This document shows, piece by piece, positions 43,056-51,160 of a DNA stretch of 64,000 bases. Source of the stretch: Phytophthora sp. 'mugwort' (taxonomy: Eukaryota; Oomycota; Peronosporomycetes; Peronosporales; Peronosporaceae); assembly GCA_033558025.1 (NCBI GenBank), contig JAUCEF010000003.1:434001-498000 (forward strand), written 5' to 3'. The stretch's first letter is position 1, and every line of letters begins with the position of its first letter. The notes below the pieces were generated by a model. It ran no database searches. It was not told where the DNA came from and saw only the letters and a program-made list of their open reading frames with translations. The translations under genes and the position numbers were made by a program.

Positions 43056-44690
43056 ATGCACGGCTCAGGTCGCGTCCTGCTCCGCGCCGCAGCGCGTGCC
43101 AACGGCGCCGCGCGTCGCTCCCTCACTTCGCTCAGCGGCAGTGCTGGCGTCCTGACCGCGCGCTCGTCCAAGTCCGGGGCGCTGATGCTGCGTAGCGCCT
43201 GCGCAATACCCGCGCGTGCGCATCGTCTTAATGTACTTCAGATCCGCGCGTTCTCAGCCTCGGGTGAGGCCACGGACGTGCCTGTACCGTCCATGGGCGA
43301 CTCCATCTCGGAAGGAACCGTCGTGGAGTGGCTCAAGCAGCCGGGAGATGCCGTGGCTGAAGACGAGGTCGTGGTCGTGCTTGAGACGGACAAGGTGAGC
43401 GTCGACGTACGCGCGCCCTTCGCCGGCGCCCTGGGAAAGCAGCTGGCGGCCATCGATGACAACGTGTTGGTGGGCGCGCCGCTCTTCCAGATCATAAAAG
43501 GTGCGGAGGGCGTTGAGAGTACGCAGGAAACCAAGACGGAAGCCTCTCTGTCTGCTCCCGCTGCTTCTGCTGCTCCGGCCGGCGAGGAGATGACCGTGCC
43601 CGTACCCTCCATGGGTGACTCCATCTCGGAGGGAACCGTCGTCGAGTGGATCAAGAAGGCAGGAGACTACGTGGCCGAGGACGACGTTGTGGTCGTACTT
43701 GAGACCGACAAGGTGAGCGTGGACGTTCGTGCCCCCAAGGCCGGCACCGTCACGAATACACTGGCCGAAGTGGACCAGACAGTGGAGATCGGTGTGCCGC
43801 TCTTTTCAATGGTGCTGGGTGGTGAAGCTCCCGCCGCCGCTGCTGCCCCCACTGCTGCGGCTTCAACCCCCACCCCAGTGGCTTCGGTCTCGACTCCGGC
43901 TTCTACTGCTGCGGCCCCGAAACCCGCTGCTGCTACCCGCGAACCTGTTGTCGCAGGCGCCAACCCACTGTTGGCCACCTCCGAGCGTGCGTCTCGTCGT
44001 GAAAAGATGAGCCGCATGCGTCTGCGCACAGCCGAACGCCTGAAAGAATCGCAGAACACGGCAGCCAGTCTCACGACCTTCCAAGAAGTCGACATGTCCA
44101 AGCTGATGGGTCTGCGCAAGCAGTACAAGGATGCGTTCGAGGCTAAGCACGGCGTCAAGCTCGGCTTCATGTCGGCTTTCGTCAAGGCCAGTGCCTCGGC
44201 GTTGCTGGAGGTCCCCGCTGTGAACGCTATGATTGACGATGAGCACCAGGAGATCGTGTACCGTGACTATGTGGATATGAGTGTAGCCGTGTCGACCCCC
44301 AAGGGTCTAGTGACGCCGGTGTTGAAGAACACCGAGTCTATGAGCTTTGCTGATGTGGAGAAGGGACTGGCCGAGCTTGCGGCCCGCGCACGTGACGGCA
44401 AACTGACGTTGGAGGAGATGACTGGCGGCAACTTTACCATCTCGAACGGTGGTGTCTTTGGCTCGCTGATGGGCACCCCTATCATTAACCTGCCGCAGTC
44501 GGGTATTCTCGGTATGCACGGCACCAAGATGCGTCCCGTTGTCGTAGAGGGCGAGGTGGTCGCGCGTCCCATGATGTACTTAGCGCTCACGTATGACCAC
44601 CGCCTCATCGACGGCCGTGAGGGCGTCACGTGCCTCAAGGCCATTGCTGACAAGATTGAGAACCCGGAGCGTCTACTGCTCGACATTTAA
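43056..44690 (+). CDS. DLST: Dihydrolipoyl succinyltransferase, E2 of 2-oxoglutarate dehydrogenase
   Basis: Mitochondrial E2 of the 2-oxoglutarate dehydrogenase complex (TCA cycle): transfers the succinyl group from a lipoyl arm to CoA. Intronless, 544 aa. Residues 1-65 are Arg/Ala/Ser-rich with no acidic residue, a mitochondrial presequence. Two tandem lipoyl domains follow, about 73-149 and 179-255, each with [12 protein letters not shown]; the lipoyl lysines are K113 and K219. An Ala/Pro/Thr-rich swinging linker spans 256-300. No convincing E3-binding domain is present. The catalytic domain (about 310-544) carries [31 protein letters not shown] and [11 protein letters not shown] with active-site H515 and D519. 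Animal and yeast KGDH E2 have a single lipoyl domain; the duplication here is notable. [12 protein letters not shown] identifies the KGDH rather than the pyruvate type. Confidence 0.95.
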   Translation: MHGSGRVLLRAAARANGAARRSLTSLSGSAGVLTARSSKSGALMLRSACAIPARAHRLNVLQIRAFSASGEATDVPVPSMGDSISEGTVVEWLKQPGDAVAEDEVVVVLETDKVSVDVRAPFAGALGKQLAAIDDNVLVGAPLFQIIKGAEGVESTQETKTEASLSAPAASAAPAGEEMTVPVPSMGDSISEGTVVEWIKKAGDYVAEDDVVVVLETDKVSVDVRAPKAGTVTNTLAEVDQTVEIGVPLFSMVLGGEAPAAAAAPTAAASTPTPVASVSTPASTAAAPKPAAATREPVVAGANPLLATSERASRREKMSRMRLRTAERLKESQNTAASLTTFQEVDMSKLMGLRKQYKDAFEAKHGVKLGFMSAFVKASASALLEVPAVNAMIDDEHQEIVYRDYVDMSVAVSTPKGLVTPVLKNTESMSFADVEKGLAELAARARDGKLTLEEMTGGNFTISNGGVFGSLMGTPIINLPQSGILGMHGTKMRPVVVEGEVVARPMMYLALTYDHRLIDGREGVTCLKAIADKIENPERLLLDI

Positions 44691-44791
44691 GTTGTTTTTG
44701 GAGGATCGCTGACGTCCTACAACCAACGTGACGGTATGAGGAGAAAAGAGAGTCATATCAATACAGAGAAGGAGTAAAATCTGCCTTAAAA

Positions 44792-45540
44792 CTAGTCGTC
44801 TTTTCGGAAGAAATCCTCCAGAACGCGTGGAATGGTCTCGTATCCTGTACACACGGTGTCTCGTTGTCGCAGATCCCTCTTGTGATCTAAGGCTTTCTTG
44901 ATGAACGCAGTGCAGAATACCGTCAGCAATTTCTTACGAGTGTTGATACCTGTGACCAGCTTGACCAACGCCCTCGGTTGCGACATGGAGTGCACGATGT
45001 AGCTCATAAACGTAGCACAGTACTTGCATCGGTATCCGTCCTTATGCTGTCTTTGTGCGTACATCCACACTGCGTAACGAAGGTTGGCAAAGTCACTGAA
45101 ACGTCGTAGAAGCTGGTAATTTGGCTGATCAGAGACTGCCGTAGACTTGATTGTCGGGATATGTGAAGTGTTGTGCTTTAAGAAGACATCGATGCGGTAG
45201 TACACGACGCCGTGGCGCTCCGTAACGTCATTGATCTCAACGTGGTCAATTTTATTCAGGAATGACAGCGACGTCGCTAATTCCGAGTACCGCGTTGGCA
45301 AGATTGTCAGCTTTGAGAGCTGCTGTAGCGATGGCGTCTCGGTAGTGACATTATTACTGCACATGTCTGTTTGCTTGAGGCCTGAATAGCTTGTCTCTGC
45401 TTGCTGGCAAATAAAAAATGAAGCTAGTGCCAATTCTCGTCCAGGTCGTTTGCCAAAAGTAGTATGATACTGACATTTTAAGGGTTTTACTGTACCAGCT
45501 CCTTTTGCTCTTTGCTGCTGTCCTTGTTGGTGGGGTCCAT
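44792..45540 (-). CDS. PX-domain protein (two exons)
   Basis: Probable phosphoinositide-binding protein acting at membranes. Exon 1 45540-45496 (15 codons, MDPTNKDSSKEQKEL), 92-nt intron 45495-45404 (GTACAG..CCAG, phase 0), exon 2 45403-44792; 218 aa. A PX domain occupies about residues 55-170: IDHVEINDVTERHGVVYYRI, then YQLLRRFSDFANLR with the conserved Arg-Arg-Phe-Ser/Asp-F of PX phosphate binding. Unusually, a CKYC pair lies between the PX helices. The C-terminal region is RALVKLVTGINTRKKLLTVF. Start choice: exon 1 joins in phase 0, and the alternative ATG in the intron (45433) gives an odd hydrophobic start. It is convergent with the E2 gene (about 100 bp between stops). Endosomal sorting is a family guess. 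Confidence 0.8.
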
Positions 45541-46017
45541 CTCATGGAAGCGGAGGGAGGTGCGTTGACATGAAGTGTATATGAACTGTTCGTTTACAGA
45601 CAGTCGCAGAATACGCGTGTACCGTGCGTCGTATCAAAGAAACAAAGCCTTAAGATGTGCACATAGCTTCAATATTTGGCTAAAATCGCGATATTGGCGG
45701 CTAGTCAGTCGGTACCACGCTCAAATCGCGGCCCTGGCTCACGCAGCCTTGTGTGTCTTCGGATGACGAAGACCGCCGGAGTATCACAGTGTACCTCACC
45801 CTGCACGGCCACAGGATTGTTCCGATGATCTCGCTGACTCGGTGAGACAAGGACACTTGCCACGCCTTCGCGTGGCCTCTCTTGCCTTGTGAACAAAAAC
45901 GACAAACCTCTCACAGAGGCGACACAAGTCGCTGTTATACCGGGTTCTGTCAAGTGTCATTCTTCTTTTGGCCGTGTGCGTTCAAAGTCGCTGTGACCCC
46001 AGAATCCTCACATAAGC
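45541..46017. other. Divergent intergenic region PX gene / SWEET 4
   Basis: About 480 bp between the PX gene and SWEET 4, presumably holding both promoters. A TCATTCT initiator-like motif lies near the SWEET 4 start. No other structure was recognised. Confidence 0.5.
45957..45963 (+). promoter_or_regulatory. Possible initiator (Inr) of SWEET 4
   Basis: TCATTCT fits the oomycete initiator consensus TCAYTYY and is followed by a pyrimidine-rich TCTTTTGG. It lies 55-61 nt upstream of the SWEET 4 ATG, a typical distance. Confidence 0.45.
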
Positions 46018-46891
46018 ATGTCTAACCCCGCTGTGATGGTCTTCCGCGTCCTTGCCGGTTTGGCAACAATTTGCATGGTCTCCAGTCCATCGCTGCTCAT
46101 GTATCGTATCCACAAGCAGAAACACGTTGGCGTCGCCTCCGTGTTTCCCCTCGCTGCACTCCTCGCAAACTCGCACGTTTGGTACGTCGTCTCCATCTCA
46201 TAATTGAACAAATATTTTTATACTAACTCTCTTTAAGTGTAGGATGATGTACGGTTATCTCGAAAAGATGTGGTTCCCTGTCTTCGTTTGTTTCCTCTAC
46301 GGCGAGTGCTGTGCTGTCGTGTTCCTGTGTATCTACTCGTACTATTGCTCGGACAAGGGCTACGTCGGTCGCACTCTGGCAGTCTTCATCTCAGTTCTCG
46401 CCATTATCACAGTCTACGCCATTGTGGGCGGTCTGGGCTACACTGGCCAGTCTACTAAAAGTACTGGCACGATCATTGGCGTCCTGGCCGACTGCGCAGG
46501 CATCTGTCTATATGGCGCACCCATGGAAAAGTTGTTCCAAGTTCTTAAGCACAAGTCGGCTGTCTTCATTAACGTGCACATGGTCATCGCGGGGCTGGTG
46601 AACAACTCGATCTGGCTCGTGTACGGCATTCTCATCACCAACTGGTTCATTATTTTCATTAATGTGCTCTTCGTCTCGGCCAACACGTTCACGCTCTGTC
46701 TGTACCGAGTGTACGACCCCAAGACGCACCCGCTGAAAGACGGATGGGACATCCACGACGTCGATGAGGGCGAGATCTCGGTCTGCATCGAGCTTACACC
46801 CCGCATGGACACGAAGAAGTCGTTCTCGAGCCTCCTAAGCCCAGAATACTCATACATGGCGTCGCCAAGGCTCGAGAGTCTGCGGCAATAG
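46018..46891 (+). CDS. SWEET-family sugar transporter 4 (two exons)
   Basis: Fourth SWEET gene, 37 kb from the cluster at the left end. Exons 46018-46181 and 46243-46891; the 61-nt intron is phase 2 at the conserved Trp codon; 270 aa. Seven membrane segments form two MtN3 repeats. Repeat 1 has SSPSLLMYRIHKQKHVGVAS and repeat 2 has NVHMVIAGLVNNSIWLVYGI. It is much closer to SWEET 3 than to SWEETs 1 and 2. The C-tail, about 45 residues, has a GEISVCIELTPRMDTKKSFS segment resembling that of SWEET 3 and ends Ser/Leu-rich. No lesion is seen. Confidence 0.93.
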
Positions 46892-47201
46892 AAGCGAACT
46901 TTTGAGTGTCCAGGAGGACGTTATTGCGGACTTACCGTAATCAAATGCTGTACATAAAACAAACGGTTTCGGTGGTTGATGAACGTGACCCATACACTGA
47001 TGGGTCCACCAGTCGAACCGGTATACTAGTACTGATCTTGGTTGTCGTAGTGTGGTCCACCTTATGCCGTCGCATCCGCTCGCTGGTATAAAAGCCCTCA
47101 TGTGGTTGGCCAGGACCAGGAGATCCGTCACAAACGCAGCAGCAGCACCGCGAGCCCGCACTTCCACGTGTTCCCGCTTCGGCTCGTTACGCACCGTCGA
47201 A
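46892..47201. other. Promoter region of dihydroorotase
   Basis: 310 bp between SWEET 4 and dihydroorotase. A TATAAA box lies at 47087-47092, about 110 bp upstream of the preferred start codon. Confidence 0.5.
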
Positions 47202-48343
47202 ATGGCTTCCCCGACCGAGATCAGGTGGGTCGACGCCCGCCCCGATGACCTGCACCACCACCTGCGCGACGGCGACGCCGCGCTGAGCCGCACCGTGGCG
47301 CACGTGACGTCTCAGTTCGCACGCTGCATCGTGATGCCCAACCTGGTGCCGCCTGTGACCACCACAGAGCAGGCGCTGGCCTACCGCGCGCGCATCATGA
47401 CGCACGTGCCCGAGCACAAGCGCGACTCCACAAGCCCCGTCAGTTTCGAGCCCCTCATGACGCTCTACATGACGGACGGCACGACGGCTGAAGAGATCCG
47501 TCGCGCCGCCGCCACCACCAAGATCTTCGCCGTCAAGTTGTACCCTGGTACGTACACGAGAGTGAATTAAAAAAACTTTATACCGACTTCCTAACGGTAT
47601 TGTCTCTTGCAGCTGGAGCTACGACCAACTCGGACTCAGGCGTGACCAAGATTGACAACATCTACCCGGCGCTCGAGGCCATGGCGGACGTCGGTATGCC
47701 GTTGCTGGTGCACGGTGAAGTGACCGACCCATCCGTGGACCTCTTCGACCGTGAGGCTACGTTTGTGGAGCAGGTGATCAAGCCACTAGTAGCCAAGTTC
47801 CCACAGCTCAAGGTAGTGATGGAGCATATCACCACCAAAGAGGCGGCCGAATTCGTCACCAACGCACCGGACAACGTCGCTGCTACCATCACACCGCAGC
47901 ATCTGCTGTATAACCGTAACGCCATCTTCCAGGGTGGGCTGCGTCCGCACAAGTACTGCTTACCCGTACTTAAGCGTGAGACCCACCGTCAAGCTCTGCT
48001 GCAAGCCATCGCTAGCGGCAGCAAGAAGTTTTTCCTGGGGACGGACAGTGCCCCGCATGTGGCCTTAAAGAAAGAATCGGGCTGCGGTTGCGCCGGTATC
48101 TACTCGGCCCACGCGGCGCTTGAGCTGTACGCGGAGGCCTTCGAGTCGATTGACAAGCTGGATCTGCTCCGCGCGTTCGCGTGCGAGAATGGGGCTGATT
48201 TCTACGGCCTTAAGCGCAATATTGTGGGCGAAACCGTCTTGAAGAAGGAGGAGTGGACGGTGCCTGACAGCTATTCGTTTGACAACGGTGTCGTCGTGCC
48301 GCTGAAGGCTGGTGAGACCATTAGCTGGAAGTTTCAGCCGTAA
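47202..48343 (+). CDS. Dihydroorotase, class II (two exons)
   Basis: Catalyses the reversible cyclisation of N-carbamoyl-L-aspartate to dihydroorotate in de novo pyrimidine synthesis. Exons 47202-47547 and 47613-48343; 65-nt phase-1 intron; 358 aa, close to bacterial PyrC (about 348) and unlike the animal CAD fusion. Metal and substrate residues are visible: H18/H20/R22 in DLHHHLRDG, the carboxylated lysine K112 in FAVKLYPAG, H149 in LLVHGE, H187 in VVMEHIT, and D260 in FLGTDSAPH. All are present, so it should be active. The flexible-loop region near the C-terminus is also recognisable. The frame is open upstream to an ATG at 47052; an Arg/Ala/Ser-rich stretch from 47100 could be a mitochondrial presequence. 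A TATA box at 47087 argues for the start at 47202. Confidence 0.95.
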
Positions 48344-48373
48344 ATGCCGTGAATTCTGCCTTCGATCGGCTGT

Positions 48374-51025
48374 TTAGGAAGCAGACTGAGTAGTGTTTGT
48401 CTGTTCACGTGGGGATGAAGAGAAGTCCAAGCTCGCGCGTTTCTCTCTTGTCTTCATCTGAAATACCGACTTCAAAATGCGACACGTTGGTTCATGAGTC
48501 ATCGACGATGCTGAGCCGGATGGGGAGTTATTGCCAATGGTTGTAGATGTATCACCTTTTGTCTTCTTGCCAGTTGTCATGACACTTCCTCGTACGATTA
48601 ATGCCGTCAAGAAGCTCAAAAAGTCGGAGAAATCTCGGAACACTTGGCTAAGGCGATAGCAGGATTTGCCCACATTGTTCTCAGGCTGCAACGGGTCTTC
48701 AATGACAAGCAACCCGTCACGAGAGAGTAACGGCGCTAGCATTAATGGCGAATTGGAGCGGGAATGACCGACGGTCGGAGAAGAATGCGTCGTAGCAGGA
48801 GAAAGCACATGCGGTGGTGACATTGCTCTTGTCATTGGAGCTGTGTCTATAGACAACATTGTCGGCTCACCCCACGATACAACTGAAATTTGGTCGAGGT
48901 TTTGCCTGAAATCGTTACCGTAAAACTGCAAGAAGTCCATAAGTAGCTTTCCCAGAAGATATGGCTTGGTCTCGTCTTCCGACCCCGTGACAAAAGAAGG
49001 AAGTACAGCTCGCTTTGCTTTCTTCCTTTGCTTCTTCTCCATGTCGTCGTTTTTCTTTGGCTGTTGTTTTGCTGCACACTGTTTGACGATTTCTTTCGCA
49101 ATAAGCTCTCCCTTTAGACACTGAGCTTCATAGCGTGGGTTCCACCGCGTACTCGCAGCTGGAGAAGCTCGCTTCAGTTCGTCTAGGTCGACGTCTGCTG
49201 TATCATGGACGATCTTCTGTCCATCGACCATCGAGATGAGCGCTCCTTGCTCTTGTAGCACGTACACAACCATCAGCAGCAAGCCATAGGACGATAACCC
49301 TCCGACGTATGGATCATTCAATCCACGCTCGACTAGAAAATGTTTCAGCACAAGAGTGAGCTCTCGTAGACCGTAAAATGCACTGGCAAGGCCTTGTACC
49401 AACGTGACACTTGCCACACCATTATGATGAATGCCGTGCGGTTCATCAAAGGTAATATCAAACGGGATTCGGAGCTCAACTGCGTCTCCAGACTCACTGT
49501 ACTCTGTGTTGTCGTCATTATTGATAGTCACCAAAACTACCGCTTTCAAGAGCGGAATCGACGCGCGAGTGATTGCACTCACCTCGAGAAACGCAGATAA
49601 TCCACGGAAATGATCCGCCAGAGCCTCGACGCATTGCTGACTTGTAAAATTAAACTCCTCCGTTGCCCCAAATACCACGAGATCCACGTCGCTTGCTTCT
49701 CCATGTAATCTCGTGGCAAATGAGCCGTACTTTTCCACTTGTACACAATGATTCCAAAGCATTTCAATCTCTTTCGTCACAATTGCAATAGCCTTTTGCA
49801 TCCACGGACGTTTATCCCGTGCTTCTCGTCTGTGATGGGTATAAAAATCCATAATCTCATCATGTAGCACCACCTGCATCATGGCCGTCTGCTCTTCATA
49901 AAGCCTTTGCAAGTTCCCAAACGATAATCCGCCTCCATTCGCCTCTCCTTCGGCACGTTCTTCGTCAATCCTTCGCTCCCGCTCCTTCTCTGTCGCTTGG
50001 ATCACATTTCGTCTCCATTCCAGTCGCTCTTCCCACTCTTTCTCTCTTGAGATCCCATTCACAGGACAATTAGCCAAATGTTCAGCTAAATTCTCTCGTG
50101 AACAAATCTCTTTGCACCCGAGTACCGCATTCGGACACACCACGTCATATGAATAAAAGTCCGTCGTTGTGTCTTCCACCACTTGATCCAATGTATCTGG
50201 TACTTGTCGATACACACAACGCCCGAGATGTGACTCGAGATCCTTCAACATACAGCTAAATGTGCATCCGAACCAGCTATTCGGACAGACGACTTCATAG
50301 TCCTCGGAAAACCTCGAGATTGTCGACTGGAACCACTGCGTGTTCTTCATATTATCCAGAAACATCTCACGCATCATGGCTTCTTGCTCCTTCTCGATCG
50401 TAGCGATCGCCCACTGTCTTCTTCGCTGAATCTCTTCTTCTTCTTCGGATTGTAGCTGCTTCAGTACATTGAGTCGTCGCGCCCGCTCCTTCTCGGCCGC
50501 TTCGATGACCCACTGGGTCCAATAAGCCCGTTCAGCAGCCTGTTGTTCCTCTTCTCCTCTGATAACTGCTCGCTCGTCAGGACTGAGCTCTGGGTGTCTG
50601 AAGAGACTGAAAGATGCAGGACGAGAGGCTTCCGTTTGAGTGTTAGAGTCGGATCCGGCCGTCTTGAAGAGTATATGGGTCGCTGGCGTTAGAACTGGAT
50701 CCAGTGGCGACGCTACGAGGCTGTTGACGTGTTGAGTGGTGTTTGGTACAGGCGTGAATGGCGGGGCGGCAGCGCAGAGGCCTGCGGTCTCGTGTGTGTC
50801 ATCGCACGGGGTTGATACGGTCGCATTGGGGGAGCGTTCGGGCGTTGTGGGCGCGTCTGTAGCGCGAGAAGGTGGCTTCTTCTTGGGCCGGCGCTTGCGA
50901 GGGCCTGCGTGGTTCTTCTTGGACTTGGGCGCGTCCTTGGCGTGCGCTGTGGCGTCCGGCATCGCCCCGTGACTCATGAGCTGCGTCGCTTCCTGTTGAA
51001 TGACAGTTGTGTTACGGAAGATCAT
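48374..51025 (-). CDS. Zinc-finger/non-canonical poly(A)-polymerase-like fusion protein
   Basis: Nucleotidyltransferase of the Trf4/PAPD5/Cid1 type (adding A or U to RNA 3' ends) fused to an unusual N-terminus. Intronless, 883 aa; a start at 50977 would remove 16 residues. Residues 30-60 are strongly basic (nuclear-localisation-like), then a disordered Ser/Thr/Pro region and Glu/Arg-rich coiled-coil helices (about 145-220, 345-400). Two TRAF-type zinc-finger-like repeats lie at about 243-268 (VVCPNSWFGCTFSC..HLGRC) and 295-322 (VVCPNAVLGCKEIC..HLANC). The catalytic part has KYGSFATRLHGEASDVDLVV (about 432-451), the G-S..D-x-D active-site motif. It continues with VLKHFLVERGLNDPYVGGLS, LLMDFLQFYGNDF and the PAP-associated LLVIEDPLQPENNVGKSCYR. 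A long, Lys-rich insertion (about 640-660) lies between. It is divergent from XPD, 135 bp apart. Confidence 0.88.
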   Translation of the reverse strand: MIFRNTTVIQQEATQLMSHGAMPDATAHAKDAPKSKKNHAGPRKRRPKKKPPSRATDAPTTPERSPNATVSTPCDDTHETAGLCAAAPPFTPVPNTTQHVNSLVASPLDPVLTPATHILFKTAGSDSNTQTEASRPASFSLFRHPELSPDERAVIRGEEEQQAAERAYWTQWVIEAAEKERARRLNVLKQLQSEEEEEIQRRRQWAIATIEKEQEAMMREMFLDNMKNTQWFQSTISRFSEDYEVVCPNSWFGCTFSCMLKDLESHLGRCVYRQVPDTLDQVVEDTTTDFYSYDVVCPNAVLGCKEICSRENLAEHLANCPVNGISREKEWEERLEWRRNVIQATEKERERRIDEERAEGEANGGGLSFGNLQRLYEEQTAMMQVVLHDEIMDFYTHHRREARDKRPWMQKAIAIVTKEIEMLWNHCVQVEKYGSFATRLHGEASDVDLVVFGATEEFNFTSQQCVEALADHFRGLSAFLEVSAITRASIPLLKAVVLVTINNDDNTEYSESGDAVELRIPFDITFDEPHGIHHNGVASVTLVQGLASAFYGLRELTLVLKHFLVERGLNDPYVGGLSSYGLLLMVVYVLQEQGALISMVDGQKIVHDTADVDLDELKRASPAASTRWNPRYEAQCLKGELIAKEIVKQCAAKQQPKKNDDMEKKQRKKAKRAVLPSFVTGSEDETKPYLLGKLLMDFLQFYGNDFRQNLDQISVVSWGEPTMLSIDTAPMTRAMSPPHVLSPATTHSSPTVGHSRSNSPLMLAPLLSRDGLLVIEDPLQPENNVGKSCYRLSQVFRDFSDFLSFLTALIVRGSVMTTGKKTKGDTSTTIGNNSPSGSASSMTHEPTCRILKSVFQMKTREKRASLDFSSSPREQTNTTQSAS

Positions 51026-51160
51026 GTATAAGAGTTCTTACGGTACAGTAGCAATTATTACAGTCCGTACTGTACAATACCAAAGTTCCAGGTATCTGTT
51101 TAATTTGGTATCTCGACTTCTGGAAGTCGCCGAGCTACCGTACGAAAGCTCAAAGGCGCC
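51026..51160. promoter_or_regulatory. Short bidirectional promoter (poly(A)-polymerase-like / XPD)
   Basis: Only 135 bp separate the start codons of the two divergent genes, so both promoters and 5' leaders must overlap here. It contains CGTACxGTAxx words (GTACGGTACAG-like) and no clear TATA box. Confidence 0.5.
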
